A DNA stretch of 53,478 nucleotides from JABMPO01 sp964539785. GTDB lineage: Bacteria > Fidelibacterota > Marinisomatia > Marinisomatales > TCS56. Position 1 is the stretch's first letter, and each line of letters begins with the position of its first letter. The notes below the pieces were generated by a model that made no database searches, had not been told where the DNA came from, and saw only the letters and a program-made list of their open reading frames with translations. Positions 1 to 9,055 of the stretch are shown in pieces. Made by a program: the position numbers and the translations under genes. The DNA lies in the NCBI GenBank assembly GCA_964539785.1, contig CAZIJQ010000010.1, positions 1 to 53,478 of the forward strand. Reading direction: 5' to 3'.

Positions 1-52
1 AGAAGCTAATGCATGATCTCTTTTATTCATTAAAATAATATGCACAACGGGT

Positions 53-69
53 TACTTAATAATTAAGTA
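53..69. promoter_or_regulatory. Palindromic operator candidate at the marR start codon
   Basis: A 17-base near-perfect palindrome, TACTTAAT-A-ATTAAGTA, has 8-bp arms and ends on the first base of the ATG of the MarR-type gene. MarR proteins bind A/T-rich palindromes of this size and commonly repress their own gene, so autoregulation is inferred. No second exact copy was seen upstream of the hydrogenase operon. Confidence 0.5.
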
Positions 70-617
70 TGTTAAGCAATCATCCGAAAATACCGCAAAT
101 AACAAACAACATTCAGCTGTTCGCGGAAATAGTGAATGATATCTGTACCCAAATATTCCTCCGTGATGTATGCCCACTTGCAATATCTAAAACACAACTG
201 TCAATTTTAAAAACCCTGGTTTTTTCCAAGTATAAATCCGCCAGCGATCTATCGAATCTAATAAATCTCAGCCGGCCAGCAATTACTCAACAAGTCGATA
301 ATCTGACCAAGCTAAAGCTAGTAACACGGCAGGCTGATCAACAAGACCGCCGGGTAGTACGAATCAAGCTGACAGATAAAGGACAGGATATAATTACTTC
401 TTATGAGGAATATGTACTGGCAAAGTACGCCAACATACTTAATTATTTCACTTATGAAGAACGAACCATTTTTAATAATTGTCTGGAAAAATTTATCAAT
501 TCTTGTCTTGATAGCGAAGATCACCTGGACATTCTATGTCTTAATTGTCAGGGTCGGTATGTATCATTCTGCAAAATTCAGTATCACAAAAATATTTGTC
601 ATCTTGATCAAAAATAA
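69..617 (+). CDS. MarR-family winged-helix transcriptional regulator with Cys-rich tail
   Basis: The 182-residue protein has the MarR plan: an N-terminal helix pair, a winged helix-turn-helix at about residues 55-110 (SASDLSNLINLSRPAITQQV, then the wing region RQADQQDRRVVRIKLTDKG) and C-terminal dimer helices. The last 30 residues add a cysteine cluster (CLNCQGRYVSFC and one more Cys) that is not part of the basic MarR fold. It could bind metal or act as a redox switch; this is inferred. The gene lies just upstream of and co-directional with a [NiFe] hydrogenase operon, which makes that operon a candidate target. A palindrome overlaps its start codon, suggesting autoregulation. Confidence 0.85.
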   Translation: MLSNHPKIPQITNNIQLFAEIVNDICTQIFLRDVCPLAISKTQLSILKTLVFSKYKSASDLSNLINLSRPAITQQVDNLTKLKLVTRQADQQDRRVVRIKLTDKGQDIITSYEEYVLAKYANILNYFTYEERTIFNNCLEKFINSCLDSEDHLDILCLNCQGRYVSFCKIQYHKNICHLDQK

Positions 618-745
618 CATGGTACTGCTTCCGCTGGATTATGAATATGCATTTCCCGCCCCGCCCATTTTGTCAATTAAACACGATTTAAGGGACCGCT
701 TATCAAGATATTACTAAGGAACGAATGAATACAAGGAGACGCAAT

Positions 746-1900
746 ATGGCCAAGCTAATCAAGCCCGACCAAGAATCATCGATTGGGCGGTTTCATTCCA
801 AGGAATTGGAGTTAAGGGGAGTTTCTCGGAGAGATTTCATAAAGTTTTGTACGGCAATTACCGCTACAATGGGCTTACCCTTCAGCGCTGCTGCGAAAGT
901 AGCTGATACTATCACCAGCACCCAGCGAACACCGATTATCTGGCTGCATTTCCAGGAATGTACTGGTTGTACAGAGACATTGTTGCGAGCAACGCATCCC
1001 ACTGTGGAAGATCTGATATTGGATATGATTTCCCTCGATTATTCCGAAACCTTGATGGCTGGCGCCGGACACCAGGCTGAAGCGGCTCGAGACGCCTCAA
1101 TAAAAGCCAATGCCGGTAAATTTATTTTGGTGGTTGAAGGTTCCATTCCTACCAAGAATGATGGTATCTATTGCAAAGTTGGCGGCAAAACAGCCTTAGA
1201 AATTGTGGCTGAAATCGCCCCTCAAGCGGCCGCTGCTGTTGCCATTGGTTCCTGTGCATCCTGGGGCGGCGTTCAGTCTGCCAGCCCCAATCCGACTGGT
1301 GCAAAAGGCCTCCATGAAATAACCGACGTATTACCAATAATCAATCTTCCAGGTTGTCCGGCTAGTCCTTATAATTTACTGTCCACAGTTTTATACTACC
1401 TGACCCTTAAAAAGCTGCCTGATTTGGACAGTAAAGGAAGACCAAATTTCGCCTATGGACGTCTGATTCATGATAATTGTGAGCGGAGACCTCATTTCGA
1501 TGCTGGCCGTTTTGCTAATCAGTTTGGAGATGATGGTCATCGCCTCGGATACTGTCTATACAAACTCGGTTGTAAAGGCCCTGAAACATATGCCAATTGT
1601 CCATCTATTCAATTTGGTGATACTAATAGTTGGCCGGTAAACGGCGGCCATCCTTGTTATGGTTGCACCGAAAAGGGAATCGCCTTTACAAAACCACAAT
1701 TTGAACAGGCCAATGTTTTATCGGTCACACCACCACAGACCTTCCCTGGTATCGTAGATGAGAAATCTGGTGGAATCACACCTGGTGCAGCGGCTGTAGC
1801 CGGTGCATTGGCCGGTGCTGCTTTGGGTGCTGGAGCCATGATGACTAAAAAAATGCATGAGGCTGACAAAGAAGCTAACTCTGATCAAGCAAATTCTTAG
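746..1900 (+). CDS. hybO: [NiFe] hydrogenase small subunit (membrane-bound group 1, HybO type)
   Basis: This is the electron-transfer subunit of a periplasm-facing uptake hydrogenase and carries three FeS clusters. The ATG at 746 is chosen because AAGGAG sits 7 bases upstream; an in-frame ATG at 725 lacks this. It has a twin-arginine motif (SRRDFIK, about residues 27-33). The proximal-cluster motif is ECTGCTET with GSCASWGG and LPGCPASP. The medial/distal region is HDNCERRPHFD, GYCLYKLGCKGP, NCPSIQFGD and HPCYGC. The proximal motif has Gly between its cysteines, not the extra cysteines of oxygen-tolerant enzymes, so a standard oxygen-sensitive cluster is expected. A Gly/Ala-rich hydrophobic stretch near the C-terminus is a likely membrane anchor. 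It is first in a five-gene operon with the order of E. coli hybOABCD. Confidence 0.95.
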   Translation: MAKLIKPDQESSIGRFHSKELELRGVSRRDFIKFCTAITATMGLPFSAAAKVADTITSTQRTPIIWLHFQECTGCTETLLRATHPTVEDLILDMISLDYSETLMAGAGHQAEAARDASIKANAGKFILVVEGSIPTKNDGIYCKVGGKTALEIVAEIAPQAAAAVAIGSCASWGGVQSASPNPTGAKGLHEITDVLPIINLPGCPASPYNLLSTVLYYLTLKKLPDLDSKGRPNFAYGRLIHDNCERRPHFDAGRFANQFGDDGHRLGYCLYKLGCKGPETYANCPSIQFGDTNSWPVNGGHPCYGCTEKGIAFTKPQFEQANVLSVTPPQTFPGIVDEKSGGITPGAAAVAGALAGAALGAGAMMTKKMHEADKEANSDQANS

Positions 1901-1909
1901 GAGGTTAGG

Positions 1910-2905
1910 ATGAATATTGAACGCAGAGGGTTCTTCAAGGTACTGTCAGTCGGCGCTGTAGCCGCTGGTGGCTTGAGCACCGCCCTGGCGCGCACTAAAA
2001 AATCACTACCTCCAAATGCTGTAGGCATTCTGTACGATGCGACTTTATGTATCGGTTGCAAAGCCTGTGAGGTTGGTTGTAAGACATTCAATAATATGCC
2101 AATCGAAAACACAACAGTCGAGAATGATTTTGGCGTTCAGGGAATTTGGGACTCAGGACAGGACCTAAATTCAAAAACTCTCAATAAAATTAAAGCCTAT
2201 CGGCATGGGAGTGGGACACAACGCAATAGCGCGGAAAACGGGTATTCATTTGTCAAGCGGGCTTGCATGCATTGTATTGATCCCGATTGCGTATCGGCCT
2301 GCCCCGTTACTGCCTTAAGCAAAGATCCCAACACCGGTATTGTAAAATATGACAAAGATGCCTGTATAGGCTGTCGGTACTGCCAGATCGCCTGTCCCTA
2401 TAATATTCCGAAATTTGAATATGATAAAGCGATCCCGGAAATTGTCAAATGTGAAATGTGTTCGCATGTTTTAGCAGAAGGTGGAATTCCAGGTTGTTGC
2501 GACTACTGCCCCACCGGCGCTTCACTGTTTGGCAGTGTGGACGAACTCATTGCTGAAGGACATCGCCGGATTAATCTGAAATCGGGTCAGGAATATAGTT
2601 TTCCAGTTTCCGCCTTGAATTCCGGTGAGAGAACCACTCGTCCGGCTGCAACCTACGTGGATTACATCTACGGCGAGGATGAATCGGGCGGCACCCAGTA
2701 TTTATTACTATCAGCGGTTCCTTTTGAGAAACTGGGATTACCAAAACTGTCTAATAAAACTGCTGCTTCCACATCAGAAATGTTGCAGCATTCGGTCTAT
2801 AAAGGATTGATCGCACCGATTGCCTTGCTGGGAGGATTGCTTTTCGCAGCCCATAAGACCAGTAAACAGCATCACGCGGTCGAGGAAGGAGGCCAATATG
2901 AGTAA
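1910..2905 (+). CDS. hybA: Hydrogenase 4Fe-4S ferredoxin subunit (HybA type)
   Basis: This polyferredoxin relays electrons between the hydrogenase small subunit and the integral membrane subunit. It has a Tat-like start (RRGFFK at residues 5-10). Four FeS motifs are visible: CIGCKACEVGC, CMHCIDPDCVSACP, CIGCRYCQIACP and CEMC followed by CCDYCP. A C-terminal hydrophobic segment (APIALLGGLLFAA) gives a membrane anchor, as in HybA. The gene starts 9 bases after hybO with a strong GGAGG site. Its 331 residues are close to the usual HybA length. The stop overlaps the start of hybB. Confidence 0.92.
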   Translation: MNIERRGFFKVLSVGAVAAGGLSTALARTKKSLPPNAVGILYDATLCIGCKACEVGCKTFNNMPIENTTVENDFGVQGIWDSGQDLNSKTLNKIKAYRHGSGTQRNSAENGYSFVKRACMHCIDPDCVSACPVTALSKDPNTGIVKYDKDACIGCRYCQIACPYNIPKFEYDKAIPEIVKCEMCSHVLAEGGIPGCCDYCPTGASLFGSVDELIAEGHRRINLKSGQEYSFPVSALNSGERTTRPAATYVDYIYGEDESGGTQYLLLSAVPFEKLGLPKLSNKTAASTSEMLQHSVYKGLIAPIALLGGLLFAAHKTSKQHHAVEEGGQYE

Positions 2906-4040
2906 TTACAAACCACTCGGTGGTAAAATCCTGACGAAACCCTTTATGTTTTTGCTGCTGATAGCCGCTATTGCCGGTTTCATCCTGATCAGGCGTTTCC
3001 TATTTGGATTAGGAGCCGTTACCAATCTGTCCGATGGCTATCCCTGGGGACTCTGGATTGTGTACGATGTTTTGACGGGAACCGCCGTCGCCTGTGGTGG
3101 TTATGCCATGGCTCTGCTGGTTTATGTCTTTAATCGTGGTCAATACCATCCTCTGATACGACCGGCTATAATGACCAGCATGTTCGGCTACACCCTGGCC
3201 GCAGTTTCGATTGTTATTGACGTAGGCCGCTACTGGCAACTGTACAATATCTTCCTGCCCTGGCATGTGAATTTAAATTCGATTATGTTTGAGATTGCCT
3301 TTTGTGTAGCCACTTACGTATTTGTACTCTGGATCGAATTTTCACCAACTTTTCTCGAAAAGTGGAAAAGTATCAAGAGCCAGAATTTTGCCAATCGAAT
3401 CTTGTTTATTTTCATTGCCCTGGGAATACTACTACCAACCATGCATCAATCCTCCCTTGGCACGTTGATGATAATCGCCGGCGAGAAACTTTCACCATTG
3501 TGGCAGTCATCCTGGCTCCCCCTAACCTATTTGATCTCGGCAATCACTATGGGTTATGGAATGGTAATGGCGGAATCAATGTTTGCCGCGGTAGGATTAA
3601 AACGACCATTGGAAACTAAAATGCTATCGAAAATGGCCCGCTTTATGCCGGCCTTGCTGGGTATATACCTGGTGATTCGCTTTGCCGATTTAATCAATCG
3701 TGGAGCTTTGAGTCTGGCCTTTGCTGGTGATCTAAAAGGAACGATGTTCTTACTGGAGACGCTGTTATTCTTGTTTCCGGTAATTTTCCTGGCAATTCCA
3801 AAATTTCGCCAGAAAAATTCCTGGTTGCTGCTTACCGGGATATCGATGGTCTTGGCCGGAGCGCTCTACCGCTTCAATGCTTATTTGATCGGATTTGACC
3901 CCGGACCGGGATGGCACTATTTCCCATCGGTATCAGAATTAATGGTGACGTTTGGTATAATTGCCGTGGAAATCATGGCCTACCTCATTTTTGTCAAACG
4001 TTTACCGGTATTACCCAAAATAGAACAAGCTTCCATCTAA
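2898..4040 (+). CDS. hybB: Hydrogenase membrane subunit, NrfD/HybB family
   Basis: This multi-spanning membrane protein should pass electrons from HybA to quinone or run the reaction in reverse. The start ATG at 2898 follows GGAAGGAGG and overlaps the hybA stop by 8 bases, so translation is probably coupled. The 380 residues contain about nine or ten hydrophobic helices, with NrfD-type features such as YPWGLWIVYDVLTGTAVACG near residue 50 and a Trp/His/Pro-rich C-terminal turn (PGPGWHYFPS). It binds no obvious FeS or haem, as expected of the family. Possible contribution to proton movement is known for HybB but cannot be read from sequence. Confidence 0.9.
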   Translation: MSNYKPLGGKILTKPFMFLLLIAAIAGFILIRRFLFGLGAVTNLSDGYPWGLWIVYDVLTGTAVACGGYAMALLVYVFNRGQYHPLIRPAIMTSMFGYTLAAVSIVIDVGRYWQLYNIFLPWHVNLNSIMFEIAFCVATYVFVLWIEFSPTFLEKWKSIKSQNFANRILFIFIALGILLPTMHQSSLGTLMIIAGEKLSPLWQSSWLPLTYLISAITMGYGMVMAESMFAAVGLKRPLETKMLSKMARFMPALLGIYLVIRFADLINRGALSLAFAGDLKGTMFLLETLLFLFPVIFLAIPKFRQKNSWLLLTGISMVLAGALYRFNAYLIGFDPGPGWHYFPSVSELMVTFGIIAVEIMAYLIFVKRLPVLPKIEQASI

Positions 4041-4055
4041 CAGGAGAAGAATTTT

Positions 4056-5756
4056 ATGGCTAGAACAATAACTGTTGATCCCGTAACCCGAATCGAGGGA
4101 CATCTGCGAATTGATTGTGATATCGAGAACGGACACGTTTCAAAAGCCTGGTCCTCCGGTCAGATGTGGCGTGGAATCGAAACCATCCTACAGGGCCGCG
4201 ATCCCCGCGATGCCTGGTTATACACCCAGCGAATTTGCGGAGTATGCACCACCGTGCATGCTATTGCGTCGGTGCGGGCGGTGGAAAATGCCCTGGATCT
4301 GGAAATACCGGTCAACGCCCAGTATATCCGCAATATGATTATCGCTGCTCATGGCATCCATGATCATATTGTACATTTTTATCATCTATCGGCCCTGGAC
4401 TGGGTTGATGTGGTTTCAGCCTTGTCGGCTGATGCCGAAGCCGCTTCCAAACTGGCTCAGAGTTTGTCACCCTGGCCCAATAACGGCGCCCTGGAATTCA
4501 AGGCGGTACAAGATCGGCTGGCGGGATTTGTGCAATCCGGTCAGTTGGGAATCTTCGCCAATGGATACTGGGGTCATAAAGCCATGAAGCTGCCACCGGA
4601 AGTGAATCTGATTGCAGCAGCTCATTATCTGGAAGCCTTTGAATATCAGCGAAAAGCTAACCAGATTGTTTCAATTCTCGGCAACAAGACGCCCCATATC
4701 CAAAACCTGGCTGTAGGTGGCGTGACCAACGCTATCAATCCTGACAATCAGGCCACTATCAACATGGAACGTCTGGCTTATGTGAAAGCCTTGATGGATG
4801 ATGTGGAAAGCTTTATTCGCGATGTTTATCTGGTAGATCTGGCTGTGGTTGGAGCCCTATATGCTGACTGGCTGCCCTATGGCGCCGGCGTGATGAATTA
4901 CCTCAGTGTTCCGGACTTCCCCATGGATACCAAAGGAACCCAATTCGGGACTCCTGGTGGCTATATACCTAAAGGTGATATAGCAAAATTGCGGCAAATT
5001 ACCAGCTTTAATGACTCCTTTTTTGAGGACAACGTCAAAGAGAGTATCAAGCATGCCTGGTACGACGGTGATTGGAACAGACATCCTTACAAGGAAGATA
5101 CTCTGCCCAATTACACTGATTTCGACCGCGATGGTAAATACTCCTGGGTCAAGTCACCGAGTTTTCTTGATGAACCAGCCCAGGTCGGCCCCTTAGCCAA
5201 TGTTCTGGTCATGTACGCTGCTGGCCATAAACCGACCCAGACTTACGCCAACCTGGCCCTGGAGAAAATAAGCGCGATTGCCAAAACTGAAGTAGGCCTC
5301 GGAGCTTTGCACTCAACATTAGGTCGCCATGCTGCCCGCTGTGTCCGAACCAATGTGCTTTACGATGTTCTGAAGGACAATTATAATGCATTGGTGGCCG
5401 GGATTGCCAGCGGCGATATGGAAACCTTTAATCCGCCGGTATTCCCCAAAGGTGAACAATCAGGATTCGGTTTCCACGAAGCGCCGCGTGGCACACTGTC
5501 GCACTGGGTGGTAATCAAGGATGGTAAAATTAAAAATTACCAGGCCGTAGTGCCATCCACCTGGAACGCGGGTCCCCGCAATCAGGATGATAAAGCCGGT
5601 CCCTACGAAGCATCGCTGGTTGGCAATCCAATTGCCGATCCTGAGCGTCCTCTGGAAGTATTGCGGACAATACATTCGTTTGATCCTTGTCTGGCCTGTG
5701 CAATTCATCTGCACAATAATGGTAAGGAAGATATTGTTCGTGTCAGTACTTGGTAA
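4056..5756 (+). CDS. hybC: [NiFe] hydrogenase large (catalytic) subunit
   Basis: This subunit holds the NiFe active site. The L1 motif is RICGVCTTVHA (ligand Cys61 and Cys64) and the L2 motif is DPCLACAIH (Cys545 and Cys548). All four ligands are cysteine; there is no selenocysteine at the usual SeCys position. A 15-residue tail follows His551 and should be removed by the maturation protease encoded next. The 566-residue length is normal for group 1 enzymes. An AGGAG site lies 9 bases before the ATG. The subunit itself has no signal peptide and should be exported with the Tat-signalled small subunit. Confidence 0.96.
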   Translation: MARTITVDPVTRIEGHLRIDCDIENGHVSKAWSSGQMWRGIETILQGRDPRDAWLYTQRICGVCTTVHAIASVRAVENALDLEIPVNAQYIRNMIIAAHGIHDHIVHFYHLSALDWVDVVSALSADAEAASKLAQSLSPWPNNGALEFKAVQDRLAGFVQSGQLGIFANGYWGHKAMKLPPEVNLIAAAHYLEAFEYQRKANQIVSILGNKTPHIQNLAVGGVTNAINPDNQATINMERLAYVKALMDDVESFIRDVYLVDLAVVGALYADWLPYGAGVMNYLSVPDFPMDTKGTQFGTPGGYIPKGDIAKLRQITSFNDSFFEDNVKESIKHAWYDGDWNRHPYKEDTLPNYTDFDRDGKYSWVKSPSFLDEPAQVGPLANVLVMYAAGHKPTQTYANLALEKISAIAKTEVGLGALHSTLGRHAARCVRTNVLYDVLKDNYNALVAGIASGDMETFNPPVFPKGEQSGFGFHEAPRGTLSHWVVIKDGKIKNYQAVVPSTWNAGPRNQDDKAGPYEASLVGNPIADPERPLEVLRTIHSFDPCLACAIHLHNNGKEDIVRVSTW

Positions 5757-6276
5757 ACCACAAGAAATACTCGTCCTGGGGCTGGGTAATGTCCTGCTCC
5801 AGGATGAGGGCATTGGTGTCCATGTTGTAACTCAGATACAGCATCAATACCGCTTCACACCTGAAATTGATATCCTTGATGGTGGAACCTCCGGTCTGGA
5901 CTTGTTACCGGAATTTTACGACCGCAAAGCAATAATTATTGTTGATGCGGTTGAATTCAACCAGGAACCAGGCTACATCGGCTTAATTAAGAATAATGAT
6001 ATTTTGGCCCAAATTCAGACTAAACTTTCCATCCATCACCTGGGTCTGGCTGATGTCTTAAGCGCTGCACGAATGGTGGACAATCTACCGAAAGAAATGG
6101 TTCTGGTTGGCATCCAACCGGCCAGTATGGAAACAGCATTAGAATTGTCCGAAGCCGTAAATAAGGTTGTACCCAGAGTAATTGAAGCTGTATTATCCCT
6201 ATTAGAAGAGTGGGATATCACTGCTGAAAAAGTCACTTCAACACCGTTATCGGGGGTCTTGCACCGTATAGAGTAG
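5734..6276 (+). CDS. hybD: Hydrogenase maturation protease (HybD/HyaD family)
   Basis: This endopeptidase clips the C-terminal tail of the large subunit after Ni insertion. It shows the family N-terminus ILVLGLGNVLLQDEGIGVHV and the probable Ni-sensing residues: Glu in LQDEG, Asp in IVDAVEF and His in SIHHLGL. The start is uncertain: TTG at 5734 is best spaced from AAGGAAG, but GTG at 5740 and ATG at 5719 are in frame. All of these overlap the end of hybC, implying translational coupling. It closes the hydrogenase operon. No hyp genes for NiFe(CN)2CO assembly are in the window, so they must be elsewhere. Confidence 0.92.
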   Translation: MFVSVLGKPQEILVLGLGNVLLQDEGIGVHVVTQIQHQYRFTPEIDILDGGTSGLDLLPEFYDRKAIIIVDAVEFNQEPGYIGLIKNNDILAQIQTKLSIHHLGLADVLSAARMVDNLPKEMVLVGIQPASMETALELSEAVNKVVPRVIEAVLSLLEEWDITAEKVTSTPLSGVLHRIE

Positions 6277-6323
6277 ATCCCGATCAATCCTAATTTAGAT
6301 AACTGATTGAAATCGGTCATTAT

Positions 6324-6737
6324 GTGCTTATGAACAAATTTGTTCGGATTTTAAATTTTAAACCTGATCGCCAGCTTAGCTGGTTTCTTTGGCTGGTTAT
6401 GTTGCATTCTATCGGTGTTGGCATGGGACTGATATTTGCACCTTCATTTATTCTGGAATATTTTAATTTCTCTTTCCATCCCACACGATTTTTTGTAACC
6501 CAAGGGGGCGTTTTCCATATCGTAATGAGTGTATGTTATGGCATGGCTGCCCGTGATCCACTGCGTCACGATAGTTTAGTTATACTTGCCATAATTACTA
6601 AATTTATCGCAACTGTTTTTCTGGCCATCTACTTCCTGCTGATCGATTCTGTTTTGGTCATTCTGCTTTCCGGAATCGGTGATTTTATAATGGGTGCGGG
6701 TTTGTATTATCTATTCCGGACCAGAAATACAAAATGA
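6324..6737 (+). CDS. Small four-helix membrane protein, unknown function
   Basis: I do not recognise this 137-residue protein. It contains four likely membrane helices at about residues 18-40, 52-72, 82-107 and 108-130, with short loops and a basic C-terminus (LFRTRNTK). The start is GTG 6324 or ATG 6330; no clear ribosome site is visible for either. Its stop overlaps the start of the following SDR gene by 4 bases (ATGA), so the two are almost certainly cotranscribed. It follows hybD by 47 bases, but nothing ties it functionally to the hydrogenase. Confidence 0.65.
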   Translation: MLMNKFVRILNFKPDRQLSWFLWLVMLHSIGVGMGLIFAPSFILEYFNFSFHPTRFFVTQGGVFHIVMSVCYGMAARDPLRHDSLVILAIITKFIATVFLAIYFLLIDSVLVILLSGIGDFIMGAGLYYLFRTRNTK

Positions 6738-8254
6738 GCCACACTAACCTACCAACAATTCTAGTAACTGGTGCATCGGGCTTTGTTGGCCGTTATTTTG
6801 TTGATGCCATTAAAAACGAATTTATAATCCATGCCCTGGCCCGCCGGCCACAGCAGGAAATTGGAATCCCAATTCACCAGAATATAAAATGGTATTTGGT
6901 AGACATTGCCCATCGTGAGCGCCTTGAAAAAGTTTTTCATGAAATAGCCGAGGCTGGTGCGGTTGACTATGTATTTCATCTGGCTGGCTATTATGATTTT
7001 GGCAATGAACCCAATCCGGAATACCAACGAACAAATATTGATGGTAGCCGGAATATTCTGGAGCTTACCAAGGATCTCAAAGTTAAACGATTTATTTTTG
7101 CCAGCTCGATTGCCGCCTGCAATTTTCCTGAAGAAGGTGATGCTCTAACCGAAAAATCACCAGTCGATGCAGACTATCCCTATGCCTGGAGTAAGCGAGA
7201 AGGCGAAAAAATGGTGGCTGAGATCTCGGAATTATTTCCCTGCACGATTGTTCGGTTTGCCGCGGTGTTTAGCGACTGGTGCGAATATGGCGTCTTGTAC
7301 ATGTTCTTAAAGACCTGGTGCTCGCGGGCTTGGAATTCCAAAGTGCTCGGCGGACAGGGGCAATCGGCGATTCCCTTTATTCATATTAACGATTTGATCA
7401 ATCTGGTTAGAATAATCCTGCAAAAATCAGACGATTTACCCGCTTTGAACTACTTTATGGCAAGTCCCGATGGTTGTGTCACGCATCAAGAATTGTATGA
7501 TCTGTCTACCAGACTGTATTTCGGAGCTCCCTGTCAGTCATTTCGCATGCCCAAATGGCCGGCCATGTTTGGCATTTATCTGCGTGATCTGTTTGGTCGA
7601 TTAATCGGCAATCGTCCCTTTGAACGGCCCTGGATGATGAAATACATCGACCTGAAGTTGAATGTTGATGCATCAATAACCCGTAAAACATTAGACTGGG
7701 CACCAAAACCGCGCCGCTCGATCATGCGGCGATTAATCTATTTGATTGAACATTTCAAAGGCAATCCAACCCAATGGCATTTTAAAAACTCTCTGGCGCT
7801 TAAACTCGTGACTGAGCGGCCTAATCTGGCAATAGCCGCCAAACTGGAATCATTGAAGCCTACATTAATTGAACAGATTTATACCCATATTGTGAACCCG
7901 GAATTAGGCGAACGCTTTCCTAATTATAAATGCTACGACGAGCAAACCCTGAAATGGTACATCGAAATTTATTATAATTTACTGGCATCTGCCGTTCGAA
8001 GCGGTGATCGGATGGCTCTGGTTAACTACGCTCGTTTCCTGGCCAGTATTCGCAGTCGCGAGGGTTTCAGTTGCGAGGAAGTCAGTAACGTTTTTCTGGA
8101 TCAGTGTGCCATTATTATCCCAGAACTGCTGGCGCAACCGGAATTAAAAGACCTGGAAATGCGGGTACATGATTCGATTCGCCTGACCAATCAGCTGGCT
8201 GTGGATGAAATTGAGGATGCCTTTGAGGCAATCGAATTATCATCCCGAAAATGA
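6734..8254 (+). CDS. NAD-dependent epimerase/dehydratase-like extended SDR with extra C-terminal region
   Basis: The N-terminal half is an extended short-chain dehydrogenase/reductase. It has a GASGFVG nucleotide-binding loop at residues 13-19, a Ser in FASSIAA near 124, and the catalytic pair Tyr150/Lys154 in YAWSK. This resembles the 3-beta-HSD/UDP-sugar epimerase branch; the substrate is unknown. At 506 residues it is about 170 longer than a typical SDR. The excess (from about residue 340) is mostly helical, with no motif I recognise. The gene overlaps the upstream membrane-protein gene by 4 bases. Confidence 0.8.
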   Translation: MSHTNLPTILVTGASGFVGRYFVDAIKNEFIIHALARRPQQEIGIPIHQNIKWYLVDIAHRERLEKVFHEIAEAGAVDYVFHLAGYYDFGNEPNPEYQRTNIDGSRNILELTKDLKVKRFIFASSIAACNFPEEGDALTEKSPVDADYPYAWSKREGEKMVAEISELFPCTIVRFAAVFSDWCEYGVLYMFLKTWCSRAWNSKVLGGQGQSAIPFIHINDLINLVRIILQKSDDLPALNYFMASPDGCVTHQELYDLSTRLYFGAPCQSFRMPKWPAMFGIYLRDLFGRLIGNRPFERPWMMKYIDLKLNVDASITRKTLDWAPKPRRSIMRRLIYLIEHFKGNPTQWHFKNSLALKLVTERPNLAIAAKLESLKPTLIEQIYTHIVNPELGERFPNYKCYDEQTLKWYIEIYYNLLASAVRSGDRMALVNYARFLASIRSREGFSCEEVSNVFLDQCAIIIPELLAQPELKDLEMRVHDSIRLTNQLAVDEIEDAFEAIELSSRK

Positions 8255-8265
8255 CGAAATTCAAT

Positions 8266-9039
8266 CTAATATAGAAAATGCTTGATCGGTTCGCCCTCCG
8301 CTTCGATCCGGCTCATGGCCTGAATACCGATATCCAGGTGTAAATCAACATATTTTCCGGTGACCTTGCTGTCAGATTCTTCAGTTTTTATTCCTTCTGG
8401 AACCATAGGGGTATCCGAAACCAGCAGCAGAGCACCGCGGGGAATTTCATTGGCAAAACCAACCATAAACAATGTGGCAGTTTCCATATCGATACCTAAA
8501 ACGCGCAATTCCTCAAGATAAGATTTAAACTCTTCGTCATGCTCCCAAAGACGGCGATTAGTCGTATAAACAACACCTGTTCGATACTCCAGTTTGCGCT
8601 CTACCAGAATTTGGGACACATATTTATGCAGTTTAAAAGAAGGCAGTGCCGGTACACTGGTCGGAAAATAATCATCACTGGTTCCTTCCCCCCTGATTGC
8701 AGCAATCGGTAGAATAAAATGACCAATATCGGTCGTTTTTTTAAGTCCACCACATTTCCCGAGAAATAATACACCTTTGGGTTTGATTGCCGATAATAAA
8801 TCCATGATTGTAGCGGCATTGGCACTACCCATACCGAAATTGATGATACTAACGCCATCCGAATTGGTGGCTGATGTCATAGGTCCGCCTCGGCCGGTCA
8901 CCTGCACATCATGCAGTTCAGCAAATTTATCAACATAGTTTTGGAAATTGGTTAACAGAATGTGCGTACCAGCCTGATTCGGTCCAAGACCAGTATAGCG
9001 TTTTAACCAATTCCGCGCGATTTCTATTTTCTCTACCAT
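8266..9039 (-). CDS. amn: AMP nucleosidase, short PNP/UDP-phosphorylase-type form
   Basis: This enzyme hydrolyses AMP to adenine and ribose 5-phosphate. The 257 residues match the short form known from Bacteroidota and relatives, which lacks the N-terminal domain of E. coli Amn. The phosphorylase-fold motifs are GMGSANAATIMDLL, LFLGKCGGL and the nucleoside-binding Glu in GIDMETATLF. LLLVSDTPMVPEG supplies the Asp-containing base-recognition loop. A GAGGAT ribosome site precedes the ATG. It lies convergent to the SDR gene and downstream of the methyltransferase gene. Confidence 0.85.
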   Translation of the reverse strand: MVEKIEIARNWLKRYTGLGPNQAGTHILLTNFQNYVDKFAELHDVQVTGRGGPMTSATNSDGVSIINFGMGSANAATIMDLLSAIKPKGVLFLGKCGGLKKTTDIGHFILPIAAIRGEGTSDDYFPTSVPALPSFKLHKYVSQILVERKLEYRTGVVYTTNRRLWEHDEEFKSYLEELRVLGIDMETATLFMVGFANEIPRGALLLVSDTPMVPEGIKTEESDSKVTGKYVDLHLDIGIQAMSRIEAEGEPIKHFLY

Positions 9040-9055
9040 TTTAGTATCCTCTAAT

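Noticed and set aside
403..717. Overlapping plus-strand frame across the marR end
   Set aside because: It lies in another frame of the marR gene, has no ribosome site and resembles no protein.
4056..5756. Possible [NiFeSe] hydrogenase, given the Sec machinery
   Set aside because: The L2 motif is DPCLACAIH with both cysteines encoded by TGT, so the enzyme is a normal [NiFe] form.
6270..6315. Terminator after hybD
   Set aside because: CCGATCAATC and GATTGAAATCGG are only loosely complementary, with bulges and no T-run.
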